DNA of 64,000 nucleotides from Agarivorans sp. Toyoura001 (GCF_005405585.1 NZ_BJEQ01000011.1:62001-126000); one strand, 5' to 3'; numbered from the stretch's first letter, positions 7,674 to 16,568 are shown. Numbers and translations: made by a program. Notes: generated by a model not told the origin, from the sequence alone.

Positions 7674-10148
7674 TTGAGCGCGCTACCAGTAGCACAAATA
7701 TTCCCCGCATTACTCGAGCACTTAGCGGCTCAACAACACTTTATTGTTTGTGCTCCTCCAGGGGCGGGTAAATCTACCGCACTGCCATTGATGTTACTTA
7801 AACAAGCCAAGCTTGATGGAAAAATCATCATGTTGGAGCCACGGCGATTAGCGGCTCGAAACATTGCTCAGTACCTTGCGAGCCAGTTAGGGGAGAAAGT
7901 GGGTGAGCGTGTCGGTTATCAAATGCGTGGTGAGAATCGGCAATCGGCTAATACTCAGTTGTTGGTGGTAACAGAGGGGATACTCACTCGCTTGATTCAA
8001 GCCGACCCTGAGTTAGCGGGTGTTGCGTTAATTATCTTTGATGAATTTCACGAGCGTAGTATTCATGCAGATTTAGGCTTAGCACTTAGTTTAGAAGTAC
8101 AGCAGGCGTTTAACTCTGAACTTAAATTGATGTTAATGTCTGCAACCTTGGAAAGCGATGCTCTGCAGCAACTATTGCCAGAGGCTTTATTACTTGAAAG
8201 CGAGGGGCGCAGTTTTCCGATTTCTTATAGTTATCATCCCGTAGACCGAGATTGGCAATGGAGTGAGCGCGTTGCTAAGGTCACCCAACAAGCACTGGCC
8301 GAACAAACCGGAAATGTATTGGTATTTTTGCCTGGTAATGCCGAAATCCGTTACGTTGCCCAGCAGCTCGATGCCCAACTCAATGCTGAAGTAGAGCTAC
8401 ATAGCCTGTATGGCAAGTTAAGTTTGGCTGAGCAACAAGCGGCGATTCAGCCTCCGGCGGCAGGTAAACGTAAAGTGGTACTAGCCACCAATATTGCTGA
8501 AACCAGTTTGACCATTGACGGCATTAGTTGTGTGGTAGATAGCGGCCTAGAACGCCAAGCCAGCTACCATGCCACCAGTGGTACCACTCGGTTACAAACC
8601 AAAATGATTTGTAAGGCCTCGGCAATTCAACGCGCTGGTCGTGCTGGCCGACTGCAAGCGGGCCACTGTTATCGCTTATTTAGTGAAGAGCAACTTAACC
8701 ATCGACCGTTTGCTAATAGCCCGGAGATTTGTCGCAGTGAGTTAAGCCGTTTAGTGGTTGAATTACAGCAATGGGGCGCTAGCGCCAATGAATTGCAGTG
8801 GCTAGAACAGCCGCCAGCAGCGCACTTGGCGCAAGCTGAGCAGCTGTTAAGCCAACTTGCGCTGCTAGAAGGTGGCCGCTTAACCGCTAGAGCAGAAGGT
8901 TTAGCTAGTAGTGGCCTAGGGCCCCGCAGCGTGGCGATGTTAGATCAAGCTCAGCAATGGCAGAACAATTTGTCTCAGAAAGGCTTGTTATGGCGAGCCT
9001 GTGAATTAGCTGCATTATTAGATATTAATGCCCCGCTAAATGGTGTGGAGCCAAATCAAGCCATTTTGCAGCTACAAGGTGCGGCTAAACAGCAATACAA
9101 ACAACAGCTAACAAGCTTAAGTCAGCGACTTAAGATTCATTCACAAGCAGTTGTTGACCCTTATTGGGATGGATTATTACTCGCACAAGCATTCCCCGAT
9201 AGGATTGCCTTAAAACGCCAGGCTAACAGCTACACTGCCAGTGCTGGATTTGGTTTGGAGTTACAGCAAGACCAGCAAGCGTTAGCGAAGTATTCAGCCA
9301 TGGTGGTGGTCGATTTATATTGGCCAGAAGGGCGAAATCAAGGTCGTGTGGCTTTAGCTTGCGAGCTAGACATTGAGCGTTTACGCCAATTTCAGCCTGA
9401 GCGTTTTAGCCAACAACTGCATTGTTTGTGGTCTGAGTCTGCCAAGCGGGTAGTGGCCGAGCAACAGCAAAGGTTGGGCAGCTTAGTGCTGTCTTCTCAA
9501 CCCGCCAATCAGCTAGAGCCAGAGCTAGTGATAGAAGCTTGGCTTGAGCAAATTAATCGTAAAGGCTTTAGTTGGTTACCCCTTGGCGACAGGGCCCAAG
9601 CGTGGTTAGAAAAGGTGCGTTGCGCAGAGCAGTGGTTTAGCGATCTAAAACTCCTAGACTTTAGTGACCAAGCCTTAGTGGATAGTGCTGAGCAATGGCT
9701 AAATATGCATTTACAATCGTGCCGCAGTTGGCAGCAGTTAAAAAGCATAGACTGGTTAGCGGCTTTAAAATCTCGCTTAGATTGGCAGCAACAACAACAA
9801 ATTGAACAGCTGGTACCGAGTCATTATTTGGCACCCTCGGGTAATCGAGCGGCTATTCGTTATCAGTTAGGTCAAGCTCCGGTAGTGGCAATTAAGCTGC
9901 AAGAGATGTTTGGGCAGCCACAGTCCCCGCAATTGGGGAACAAAATAGCGATTACTCTAGAGCTGTTATCACCGGGTGGAAAACCGCTGCAGCTGACGCA
10001 AGATTTAGCCAGCTTTTGGCAATCCGCTTATGTTGAGGTAAAAAAAGAAATGAAAGGGCGTTATCCCAAGCACCCTTGGCCTGATGATCCGGTGAATGCC
10101 CAAGCAACCCATAAAACAAAGCGACAGCTTAACTACTCTAAAACATAA
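7674..10148 (+). CDS. hrpB: ATP-dependent RNA helicase HrpB
   Basis: DEAH-type helicase of 824 residues, the size of E. coli HrpB. Motifs appear in order: Walker A PPGAGKSTALPL (about residues 27-38), LEPRRLAARNIA (Ia), DEFHERS (II, about 122-128), MSATLES (III), ATNIAETSLTIDGI (V, about 271-284) and QRAGRAGR (VI, about 315-322), then the helicase-associated and HrpB C-terminal domains. It starts at TTG, supported by GAGGAG 5 bases upstream, and reads divergently from sfsA. Its cellular RNA targets are not well defined in any species. mrcB lies a little downstream, as in E. coli. Confidence 0.95.
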   Translation: MSALPVAQIFPALLEHLAAQQHFIVCAPPGAGKSTALPLMLLKQAKLDGKIIMLEPRRLAARNIAQYLASQLGEKVGERVGYQMRGENRQSANTQLLVVTEGILTRLIQADPELAGVALIIFDEFHERSIHADLGLALSLEVQQAFNSELKLMLMSATLESDALQQLLPEALLLESEGRSFPISYSYHPVDRDWQWSERVAKVTQQALAEQTGNVLVFLPGNAEIRYVAQQLDAQLNAEVELHSLYGKLSLAEQQAAIQPPAAGKRKVVLATNIAETSLTIDGISCVVDSGLERQASYHATSGTTRLQTKMICKASAIQRAGRAGRLQAGHCYRLFSEEQLNHRPFANSPEICRSELSRLVVELQQWGASANELQWLEQPPAAHLAQAEQLLSQLALLEGGRLTARAEGLASSGLGPRSVAMLDQAQQWQNNLSQKGLLWRACELAALLDINAPLNGVEPNQAILQLQGAAKQQYKQQLTSLSQRLKIHSQAVVDPYWDGLLLAQAFPDRIALKRQANSYTASAGFGLELQQDQQALAKYSAMVVVDLYWPEGRNQGRVALACELDIERLRQFQPERFSQQLHCLWSESAKRVVAEQQQRLGSLVLSSQPANQLEPELVIEAWLEQINRKGFSWLPLGDRAQAWLEKVRCAEQWFSDLKLLDFSDQALVDSAEQWLNMHLQSCRSWQQLKSIDWLAALKSRLDWQQQQQIEQLVPSHYLAPSGNRAAIRYQLGQAPVVAIKLQEMFGQPQSPQLGNKIAITLELLSPGGKPLQLTQDLASFWQSAYVEVKKEMKGRYPKHPWPDDPVNAQATHKTKRQLNYSKT

Positions 10149-10210
10149 GCTGCCTCTAAATAGGCATTTATAGCGTACTCTTCATTAATTTCAACTCATT
10201 TCAAATATTT

Positions 10211-10237
10211 ATACTGTCATGGTATACGTGACAGTAT
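10211..10237. promoter_or_regulatory. Long dyad (operator-like) upstream of the outer-membrane barrel gene
   Basis: ATACTGTCA (10211-10219) and its exact reverse complement TGACAGTAT (10229-10237) flank a 9-base centre containing GTATAC. Further symmetric elements follow before the gene at 10417: GTAAC/GTTAC (10292-10296 and 10309-10313) and a direct repeat GAGTGACT (10356-10363 and 10373-10380). There is no T run, so this is not an obvious terminator for hrpB. A dimeric regulator site or a structured 5' leader are both possible. Confidence 0.45.
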
Positions 10238-10416
10238 GTGATGCTGCGGATGGTATATCCGAACAATTTATCTGGATATCATGCTCGGGCTGTAACGAGT
10301 TAAGCCTTGTTACTGGGCGCATTATCTCAACTTAATTATTGAGAGAGATGCTGACGAGTGACTCCTTCTATAGAGTGACTGGTCATGATTTATTATAAAT
10401 TGTGAGAGCTAGCATT

Positions 10417-10923
10417 ATGAATAAAAAAACTTTATTAGGCGCACTGATTGTTTCTTCACTGTCTACCGGCGTTATCGCAGCTGATCTAGATTGGTTCGCT
10501 GGCGCGGGTGTGGGTTATCAGGCTGATAATGTAAAGGGTATGTATAACGGCGAAGATGACGGCGCAACCTATCAGTTACGTGGTGGTGCTATTATTAATG
10601 ACAATCATCGAGTAATGGGCACTTACGCCTATATGGATGAACTTAGCCAAAATACTTTCCTCGCTTCTTACGACTATTTGTACCCATTAAACGAGCAATT
10701 CAGTTTATTTGCTGGTGCTTCAATGGGCGCAGCTGATAGCGAAATTAACGATCAAAGCTCTACTGAGTTTGTTTGGGGTGGCCAAGTGGGCGCAATCTAC
10801 AACATTAATAGCAATTGGAGTGCTGAACTAAGCTATCGCTATTTAGAGCAAGACTACGAAGAAGCGAACTTTAGTTTAAATGATACCCAGCAAGTTATGC
10901 TGTCAGTTGATTACCATTTCTAA
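10417..10923 (+). CDS. Small outer-membrane beta-barrel protein
   Basis: 168-residue exported protein with a typical signal peptide (MNKKTLLGALIVSSLSTGVIA, cleavage before ADLDW). The mature part alternates polar and hydrophobic residues in strands separated by turns (YQLRGGAII, MGTYAYMDE, FLASYDYLYPL, SAELSYRYLEQ) and ends in an aromatic C-terminal strand VMLSVDYHF, the signal for outer-membrane assembly. The size fits an 8-strand barrel of the OmpA/opacity/Ail type. No catalytic motif is seen and I cannot name a specific family. The start was chosen for the signal peptide and a GAGAG about 8 bases upstream. It is preceded by an unusually symmetric leader of about 270 bases (10149-10416). 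Confidence 0.8.
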   Translation: MNKKTLLGALIVSSLSTGVIAADLDWFAGAGVGYQADNVKGMYNGEDDGATYQLRGGAIINDNHRVMGTYAYMDELSQNTFLASYDYLYPLNEQFSLFAGASMGAADSEINDQSSTEFVWGGQVGAIYNINSNWSAELSYRYLEQDYEEANFSLNDTQQVMLSVDYHF

Positions 10924-11050
10924 ACGGTTTTCTACTATTGGCTGAGCACGGATGCCAGCCTAGTGTTTTAATCAACGTCGTCTTTACAATGTCTGTTCCC
11001 CCTCTTTATTACCATTTATTCTTACATCAATTGAATTGGAGTACGCCCTC

Positions 11051-12238
11051 ATGGCTAGCCAGCTGTGTAAATTTGTGACCCTCAAACCCCTGTGCTTGTT
11101 TAGTTTGCTGTTATTGGTTGCTTGCAGCGCGCCGCCAAGAAATGCCTCTCAGCATTCAGAATTAATGTCACCTTTAGCAACCTCAGGCATTCGTTATTGG
11201 GACGGCGAAAGTAAAGAAATCACAGGCCACGATTTAGAGACCGAGTACCAGCATATCTTACGCAGTCGAAAAAAAAGCAGAGCGCAAGATCAAGATCAGG
11301 TGTATCACCTAGCGTTATCGGGTGGTGGGATTAATGGTGCATTTTCTGCTGGTGTATTGAATGCGTGGACAGCGAAAGGAAACCGCCCTGAGTTTGATTT
11401 AGTGACCGGTGTGTCTACTGGCGCGATTGTATCTATATTCGCTTACCTCGGCAGCGACTACGACCATATACTAAAAAAATATTATACCCAAACGAGCTTA
11501 AGCAGCCTGTTTGAAGTGAACAGTTACTGGAGCTTGTTGGGCGGAGAAGCGGTTTTAGACACTAACGGGTTTGAACGGCAGGTTCGTAGCTACATTGATG
11601 CTGATATTGTTAGCCAATTAGCCAAACAACGTAGCGAGGGCCGGCTGCTGATTATTGGTACTACGAACCTTGATAATGAAAAGTTATCGATGTGGGATGT
11701 AGGAAAAATTGCCCAAGAGGGTAGCGATCAAGCCGTAGAGCTGATTCAAAACATTATTATTGCTAGCAGTTCTGTGCCCGGTGCATTCCCCGCTAAAAGC
11801 ATAGTGATTGATGATGGCCATCAGCGTTTTGAAGAACTACATGTAGATGGTGGTGTTTCTCGCCAAGTATTTTTAGCGCCACAATGGGCCTACCATAGCG
11901 ACTATGTTAATGGGTTACCGCAACATGTTTATGTGATTCGTAATGGCGTATTAAAGCCTTTTTATCAGGTAGTAGAGAACAATCTTACCGACATTAGCTT
12001 GCGTTCATTATCAACCATGATTCGTAATCAAGGCATTGGAGATGTAGAGCATATTTATCACTTTTCTCAGCGTCATAATATGCGTTTTAAATTGGCATAT
12101 ATTGATGATGATTTTGAGTTAATTAAAGACGAGGCTTTTACTAAAGAATATATGAACGCCGTGTACGACTACGCTTACCAAAAAACCATGAATGAAGGCC
12201 TTTGGCAAACCCTACCGCCTAGCTTACAGGCAAATTAA
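11051..12238 (+). CDS. Patatin-like phospholipase lipoprotein
   Basis: Predicted lipoprotein of 395 residues. The signal peptide ends in the lipobox LVAC-S (about residues 18-22). The patatin fold follows: oxyanion motif SGGGINGAFSAGVL (about 92-105), nucleophile motif GVSTG (about 124-128) and the Asp of the Ser-Asp dyad in HVDGGVS (about 270). The family hydrolyses acyl chains from phospholipids or other lipids. Envelope location suggests a role in membrane-lipid turnover or release, which I infer. ATG 11051 is preferred over an upstream TTG because it begins the signal sequence and has GGAG upstream. There is no partner gene beside it. Confidence 0.88.
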   Translation: MASQLCKFVTLKPLCLFSLLLLVACSAPPRNASQHSELMSPLATSGIRYWDGESKEITGHDLETEYQHILRSRKKSRAQDQDQVYHLALSGGGINGAFSAGVLNAWTAKGNRPEFDLVTGVSTGAIVSIFAYLGSDYDHILKKYYTQTSLSSLFEVNSYWSLLGGEAVLDTNGFERQVRSYIDADIVSQLAKQRSEGRLLIIGTTNLDNEKLSMWDVGKIAQEGSDQAVELIQNIIIASSSVPGAFPAKSIVIDDGHQRFEELHVDGGVSRQVFLAPQWAYHSDYVNGLPQHVYVIRNGVLKPFYQVVENNLTDISLRSLSTMIRNQGIGDVEHIYHFSQRHNMRFKLAYIDDDFELIKDEAFTKEYMNAVYDYAYQKTMNEGLWQTLPPSLQAN

Positions 12239-12342
12239 GTTGGTCTGTAACGGGGGTGTTCGAGTAAACCGTATAGCATTTACCCGTTTTATTTACTGTT
12301 AGAGGGGCGAGTAGGGCTAATACTAATTTATGCTTATAAAAC

Positions 12343-12399
12343 GTAGCAAGGGAGAGTATCCTTATGGCTCTCTTCGCTGGCCCTTTCTCGCTACATTTT
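12343..12399 (+). terminator. Possible terminator hairpin after the patatin gene
   Basis: An extended imperfect stem: GTAGC with AGGGAGAG (12343-12356) against CTCTC, CCCT and GCTAC (ending 12394), followed by ATTTTT. It lies about 100 bases past the patatin stop and before mrcB. The stem has internal loops, so the call is tentative; nothing else is seen in 12239-12441. Confidence 0.4.
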
Positions 12400-12441
12400 T
12401 GGCTGGCTAATAACTAACGTTTGATTAAGCAGTAAGGCAGT

Positions 12442-14841
12442 ATGAGTCCAAAACAGCCCAATTCTTCGGCTAAAAAGCCAAGTCCTAAAAAAACGACTGC
12501 TAAAAAGCCCGCCAGTAAAGCCAAGCGATCTCCAGCCAAGAAAACCACCAAGCCACGCAGTGCTAAAAAAACCACCAAAAAAGTCTCTCTCGGTAAACGT
12601 TTATGGCGAATCGGCTGGAAACTGGCTGTAGTTGGTATTGTGGTGTTAGTGGCATGGGGAATTGTATTAGATAGACAGATTCAACAGCGTTTTGCCGGAG
12701 ACAAGTGGCAGTTACCTGCTGCGGTTTATGGCCGTGAGCTTCAACTCTATCCAGGGCTTCGCTTAAGCCGAAAAGAGCTACAAGATGAATTAGCCTTACT
12801 TAATTACCGCAAAGTAAAACGGGCCAAACGTGGTGGTGAATATGCGGTATCTGAAACCAAAATTGAAGTGGTACGCAGGCAGTTTGAATTTGCCGATGGC
12901 GTCGAACCAGAATTGCCGATGTTACTCACCTTTAGCCCATCACGTTTAGCTAAAATTCAGCATCGCGATAGCGGAGAAGAGATAGCCCAAACCCGACTCG
13001 ATCCAGTATTGCTAGAACGCTTAAATGTAACCGAGCAAGAAGACCGACTATTTGTGCCGCTTAATGAGATTCCAGAATCGCTAAAGCTCGCACTTATTCT
13101 CACCGAAGACCGTCAGTTTTATCAGCATGATGGTGTGTCACCTATGGCAATTGCTCGAGCCTTAGTGGTTAATTTACGGGCTGGGCGAACGGTGCAGGGG
13201 GGAAGTACCATTACCCAGCAATTAGCGAAAAACTTCTTTTTAACCCGTGACCGTACTCTGTGGCGAAAACTTCAAGAGGCATACATGGCTCTGCTGATTG
13301 ATTTTCGTTACAGCAAAGATGAGATATTGGAGAGTTACTTTAACGAAGTGTATCTGGGCCAAAATGGCAGCAATGCGGTACACGGTATCGGCTTGGCCAG
13401 TTACTTTTATTTCGGACGCCCCGTCACTGATTTATCGGTCGAGCAAGTGGCGTTGTTGGTGGCAATTATCAAGGGGCCGTCTTATTACGACCCGTGGCGC
13501 CGTGAAGAGCGTGCATTAAATCGTCGTGATATTGTATTACGTATCTTGGCTGAAGAAGGCGAGATATCGGCAGAGCGCTACAAGCTGGCGGTTAAACAGC
13601 CTTTAGGCTTGAGCAAACGTGGCAGCATGGGTTATCAAAAAACGCCGGGCTTTGTCTCTTTAGTGCGCCGCGAATTAAAGCAATATGCTAACGACTGGAG
13701 CAGCCACAACGGGGTGAAAGTATTCACCACGCTGGATCCTTTGTCACAGCGCCACGCTCAAACTGCAGCGCAGTCGGTATTAGAGCAACTCGACAAAGGC
13801 AATAAAAAGCAGCTACAAACAGCGATGGTGATTAGTGAGCGCCATAGTGGAGCTATTCGTGCCTTAATTGGTGGCCGCGAAAAAAATAATCATGGATTTA
13901 ACCGCGCGCTAGACGCGCGTCGTCAAATTGGTTCGCTGGTTAAACCGTTTGTGTATCTTACTGCCCTAGAGCAAGGCCATCAGTTAGGCGAGTTACTGGA
14001 TAATAGCCCGCTCTCTGTTCCTTTAGATGACGGTACCCATTGGCAGCCCAACAACTACGATAAAACCTTTAGTGAGCCAGTAATGTTAGTGCGTGCTCTA
14101 GCCGAGTCGTTAAACGTGCCTACGGTTCGTTTAGGTCTAGAAGTTGGGGTCGATTCAGTCGTTGATACGCTTAAATTAGCGGGCTTGCAGGAAAATACTC
14201 GCGCTTACCCTTCGTTATTGTTGGGTAGTTTGAGTTTGTCGCCCTTTCAAATGGCGCAGTTATACCAAACTCTAGGAGGCGATGGTGAATATCGCCCATT
14301 GTACGCGGTGCATCAAGTAAATGATGGCCACGGCAATGTATTGTATCGCGCCGATAGCAATGTTGAACGCCGATGGTCGGAAATGAGTAATTTCCTCACT
14401 TTATATGGGATGAGCCAAGTCACGCGCAGTGGTACTGCTCGTTCACTGAAATGGCGTATTCCTAAAGTTGATTTAGCCGGTAAAACGGGCACGACCAACG
14501 ATTTAAGAGACAGTTGGTATGTAGGCATCGATCAGCGAGAAATTGTCACTGTATGGGTGGGCCGAGATGATAATAAACCTGCTGCTGTCACCGGTTCGTC
14601 AGCTGCGTTGCCAGTGTATGCTGCCTACTTAAAAACTTCTTACCCGCAATCGCTAAGAGCGATGCAACCGGATCAACTATCTTGGGTTCACTTTGCTAAA
14701 AGTAATGGCCATCCTACATCGGCTGGCTGTGGTGAAACCCAATTATTGCCTGCTCCAAGTAGCCAAGCAGAGCTGGCCGAAGGCTGTGTACAACACACTG
14801 CGACCAAGGCTAAAACCTGGCTACAAAGTATATTTAACTAA
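12442..14841 (+). CDS. mrcB: Penicillin-binding protein 1B (bifunctional transglycosylase/transpeptidase)
   Basis: Class A PBP of 799 residues that polymerises and cross-links peptidoglycan from lipid II. The N-terminal cytoplasmic tail is extremely Lys/Ala/Pro/Thr-rich (AKKPASKAKRSPAKK), then one membrane helix (about residues 58-78), a UB2H-like domain, and the glycosyltransferase module with EDRQFYQHDG and GGSTITQQLAKN. The transpeptidase module has SLVK (SxxK), ESLN (SxN) and KTGTT (KTG). A lipoprotein activator LpoB would be expected elsewhere. Start ATG 12442 has only a weak GGCAG upstream. The hrpB-mrcB neighbourhood matches E. coli, with the barrel and patatin genes inserted. Confidence 0.96.
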   Translation: MSPKQPNSSAKKPSPKKTTAKKPASKAKRSPAKKTTKPRSAKKTTKKVSLGKRLWRIGWKLAVVGIVVLVAWGIVLDRQIQQRFAGDKWQLPAAVYGRELQLYPGLRLSRKELQDELALLNYRKVKRAKRGGEYAVSETKIEVVRRQFEFADGVEPELPMLLTFSPSRLAKIQHRDSGEEIAQTRLDPVLLERLNVTEQEDRLFVPLNEIPESLKLALILTEDRQFYQHDGVSPMAIARALVVNLRAGRTVQGGSTITQQLAKNFFLTRDRTLWRKLQEAYMALLIDFRYSKDEILESYFNEVYLGQNGSNAVHGIGLASYFYFGRPVTDLSVEQVALLVAIIKGPSYYDPWRREERALNRRDIVLRILAEEGEISAERYKLAVKQPLGLSKRGSMGYQKTPGFVSLVRRELKQYANDWSSHNGVKVFTTLDPLSQRHAQTAAQSVLEQLDKGNKKQLQTAMVISERHSGAIRALIGGREKNNHGFNRALDARRQIGSLVKPFVYLTALEQGHQLGELLDNSPLSVPLDDGTHWQPNNYDKTFSEPVMLVRALAESLNVPTVRLGLEVGVDSVVDTLKLAGLQENTRAYPSLLLGSLSLSPFQMAQLYQTLGGDGEYRPLYAVHQVNDGHGNVLYRADSNVERRWSEMSNFLTLYGMSQVTRSGTARSLKWRIPKVDLAGKTGTTNDLRDSWYVGIDQREIVTVWVGRDDNKPAAVTGSSAALPVYAAYLKTSYPQSLRAMQPDQLSWVHFAKSNGHPTSAGCGETQLLPAPSSQAELAEGCVQHTATKAKTWLQSIFN

Positions 14842-14868
14842 GCCGAATTAATCGATTAAGGACTCGTA

Positions 14869-15522
14869 ATGTTACAAGCAAACCAAGCGAAAATAATGCT
14901 GCAACTGCAAGACAACATGAACGCTAAAGTGAATCCAGATTGGCTGGCTACGCGTTCACCGTTTTTACGTGCGGTTGTTATTGAAGGCGCGGAAGCCATT
15001 GAGCATCACGGCTGGAAATGGTGGAAAAAACAAGACTGCGACTTAGAGCAGCTGCAAATGGAGCTAGTAGATATTTGGCATTTTGTATTGTCAGAGCTTT
15101 TACTACAAGCAAATGGGGAGCATGCACCCGCTCAGGCCCATGTTTTTGCCCATATCGACGAAACATCGCTAGAGTTTGATGGTAATACTTGGCAGTTCTC
15201 TGAACTTAATTTGTTAGAAAAACTAGAGTTACTCATTGGCTTAGCGGCGGCCAAACGTACCAGTATTGGTCTGTTCTCAGCCTTGTTAGCGGATTGCCAA
15301 ATGACTTGGGTGGATCTTTACCAGCAATATGTGAGCAAAAATGTGCTTAACTTTTTCCGCCAAGACAACGGCTATAAACAAGGCACTTATCGAAAAGTGT
15401 GGGGCGGTCGAGAAGATAACGAACACCTAGTGGAGTTGATGCTGGATTTGGATGCTACTAGCTTGAGCTTCCAAGATGATTTGTATCAGGCGCTACATCA
15501 ACGCTACAGCCAATCTAAGTAA
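14869..15522 (+). CDS. Dimeric dUTPase-like (all-alpha NTP pyrophosphatase) protein
   Basis: 217 residues of the all-alpha, MazG-related dUTP diphosphatase family that hydrolyses dUTP to dUMP and PPi, limiting uracil in DNA. The metal-binding helices are visible: VVIEGAEAIEHHGWKWWKK (about residues 32-50) with Glu pairs, and LQMELVDIWHFVLSEL (about 57-72) with the ExxD pattern. Later, VSKNVLNFFRQDNGYKQG is the conserved substrate segment, NxxRxxxGYKxG. It is 27 bases downstream of mrcB and ends in a strong terminator. Activity on dUTP is inferred from the family, not proved. Confidence 0.82.
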   Translation: MLQANQAKIMLQLQDNMNAKVNPDWLATRSPFLRAVVIEGAEAIEHHGWKWWKKQDCDLEQLQMELVDIWHFVLSELLLQANGEHAPAQAHVFAHIDETSLEFDGNTWQFSELNLLEKLELLIGLAAAKRTSIGLFSALLADCQMTWVDLYQQYVSKNVLNFFRQDNGYKQGTYRKVWGGREDNEHLVELMLDLDATSLSFQDDLYQALHQRYSQSK

Positions 15523-15542
15523 TGTAGGCTTTGTTGCAAATT

Positions 15543-15564
15543 GGCGCATTGATGCGCCTTTTTT
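15543..15564 (+). terminator. Rho-independent terminator after the dUTPase-like gene
   Basis: GGCGCAT (15543-15549) pairs with ATGCGCC (15552-15558), followed directly by six T. It lies 20 bases after the stop codon. Confidence 0.93.
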
Positions 15565-15798
15565 GTGAGCATTTGCAATACGCTAAACCACCTCTCCTCG
15601 CGCTTGTTTTAGATTATTTGTGAAATGCCCAGCAAAGCTAGTCAATTATTCTATTGGTATGCTTTTCAACTACTTGCTTGTGGAATTTTTACTCTAAATT
15701 GGTTTTTAAGAAAAGCTGGCCTTGTTATTGCTCCTTATACTTTGTGTGGTTAAGTAGGTAATCACGCTTTCATAATCCAAGTAGTAGAGGTAAATATT

Positions 15799-15888
15799 AT
15801 GGCTGTTTCAAGTTTTAGAGGTGCTTCAGGTGCGAGTTTTTGTCCAAGTAAGTCTAGTGATAAGCAAACCCGTAACAATGCTAAGTAG
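15799..15888 (+). CDS. Possible 29-residue peptide gene
   Basis: Short ORF starting at ATG 15799, with AGAGG about 8 bases upstream, coding for MAVSSFRGASGASFCPSKSS plus a polar tail ending NNAK. It has no signal peptide and one Cys. The ribosome binding site and a hairpin 33 bases beyond the stop make it a plausible small gene, but there is no homology I recognise. It lies in a long gap (15565-16145) that otherwise shows only AT-rich sequence, the hairpin at 15921-15947 and a run of seven C after it. Confidence 0.35.
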   Translation: MAVSSFRGASGASFCPSKSSDKQTRNNAK

Positions 15889-15920
15889 TCGAGTAGTTGG
15901 TATTCATCCACTATTCTAAT

Positions 15921-15947
15921 AAAGCGCTTATTTCCGATGAGCGCTTT
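15921..15947 (+). terminator. Hairpin, possible weak terminator
   Basis: AAAGCGCT (15921-15928) and AGCGCTTT (15940-15947) are exact reverse complements with an 11-base loop. The stem is followed by AAC and a run of C rather than T, so it is a poor intrinsic terminator; it may end the small transcript of 15799-15888 or be a processing structure. Confidence 0.4.
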
Positions 15948-16145
15948 AACCCCCCCCTATTGCTAGTTTATTGTTAACTAAATCACACTTTTTTAGCGAA
16001 GTTAAGTTTCAGATAAATCTAGTATTTTTCCTATTTACGTCACTTTCTCCTCATTTTTTTCTCATTTTTGTGAAATAAGCCAGTAGACCACTGGGTCTTC
16101 TTGAACATGGCTGCGCAGTCTTGGATCATTACCAGGAGAATTATT

Positions 16146-16337
16146 ATGAAAGCCGTTATTTCAACAGTGTTAAGTGTAGTGTTTGGATCTTTTTTAATGT
16201 TTAGCGCTGCTAGTCAGGCGGCGGTTGGCCCTTTAAGTGGGGCGCAAGGAAGCATGCAAATAGGAACCAGTGGAGTCGACCGTCATACCTGTCAGCGCGA
16301 AGCAATTCGTGGCGAAGTACAGTCGCCGTTTTGTTAA
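16146..16337 (+). CDS. Exported 63-residue cysteine peptide, copy 1
   Basis: Small exported protein of unknown function. ATG 16146 has AGGAGAA about 7 bases upstream. Residues 1-25 form a signal peptide ending SAASQA, leaving a mature peptide of 38 residues. The mature part has two Cys, at 49 and at the very last position (63), in GVDRHTCQREAIRGEVQSPFC, so one disulfide closing a 13-residue loop is possible. It is followed 26 bases later by a second copy of the same length; I count 49 of 63 residues identical. A longer in-frame reading from 16101 adds an unrelated leader without a ribosome binding site. I do not recognise the family. Confidence 0.8.
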   Translation: MKAVISTVLSVVFGSFLMFSAASQAAVGPLSGAQGSMQIGTSGVDRHTCQREAIRGEVQSPFC

Positions 16338-16363
16338 GCAGATAAAGTATTAGGAGAATGATG

Positions 16364-16555
16364 ATGAAAGCCTTAACCACCAGTTTACTCAGTGTTGTGT
16401 TTGGTTCAGCCTTAATGTTTAGCGCTGCTAGCCAAGCCTCTTTTACTCCAGCCAATAGTGCTCAGGGTAGTCTGCAAATAGGTACTAGCGGTGTTGACCG
16501 TCATACTTGTCAGCGTGAAGCATTACGTGGTGAAGTACAGTCGCCGTTTTGTTAG
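16364..16555 (+). CDS. Exported 63-residue cysteine peptide, copy 2
   Basis: Tandem paralogue of the gene at 16146. Three ATG codons stand in a row (16358, 16361, 16364); the third is best spaced from AGGAG (16352-16356) and gives exactly 63 residues, the same as copy 1. The signal peptide again ends SAASQA. The first 12 mature residues have diverged (SFTPANSAQGSL against AVGPLSGAQGSM), while the last 21 differ by only one Ile/Leu change, so selection is on the C-terminal two-cysteine segment. A perfect palindromic terminator follows. The pair probably share one transcript. No processing or immunity gene is seen nearby. Confidence 0.8.
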   Translation: MKALTTSLLSVVFGSALMFSAASQASFTPANSAQGSLQIGTSGVDRHTCQREALRGEVQSPFC

Positions 16556-16568
16556 GTGAACAGATTTC

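Noticed and set aside
12480..12590. Lys/Ala/Pro-rich repeat at the start of mrcB considered as a histone-like gene
   Set aside because: It is in frame with the PBP1b membrane anchor and such basic tails are normal for PBP1b.
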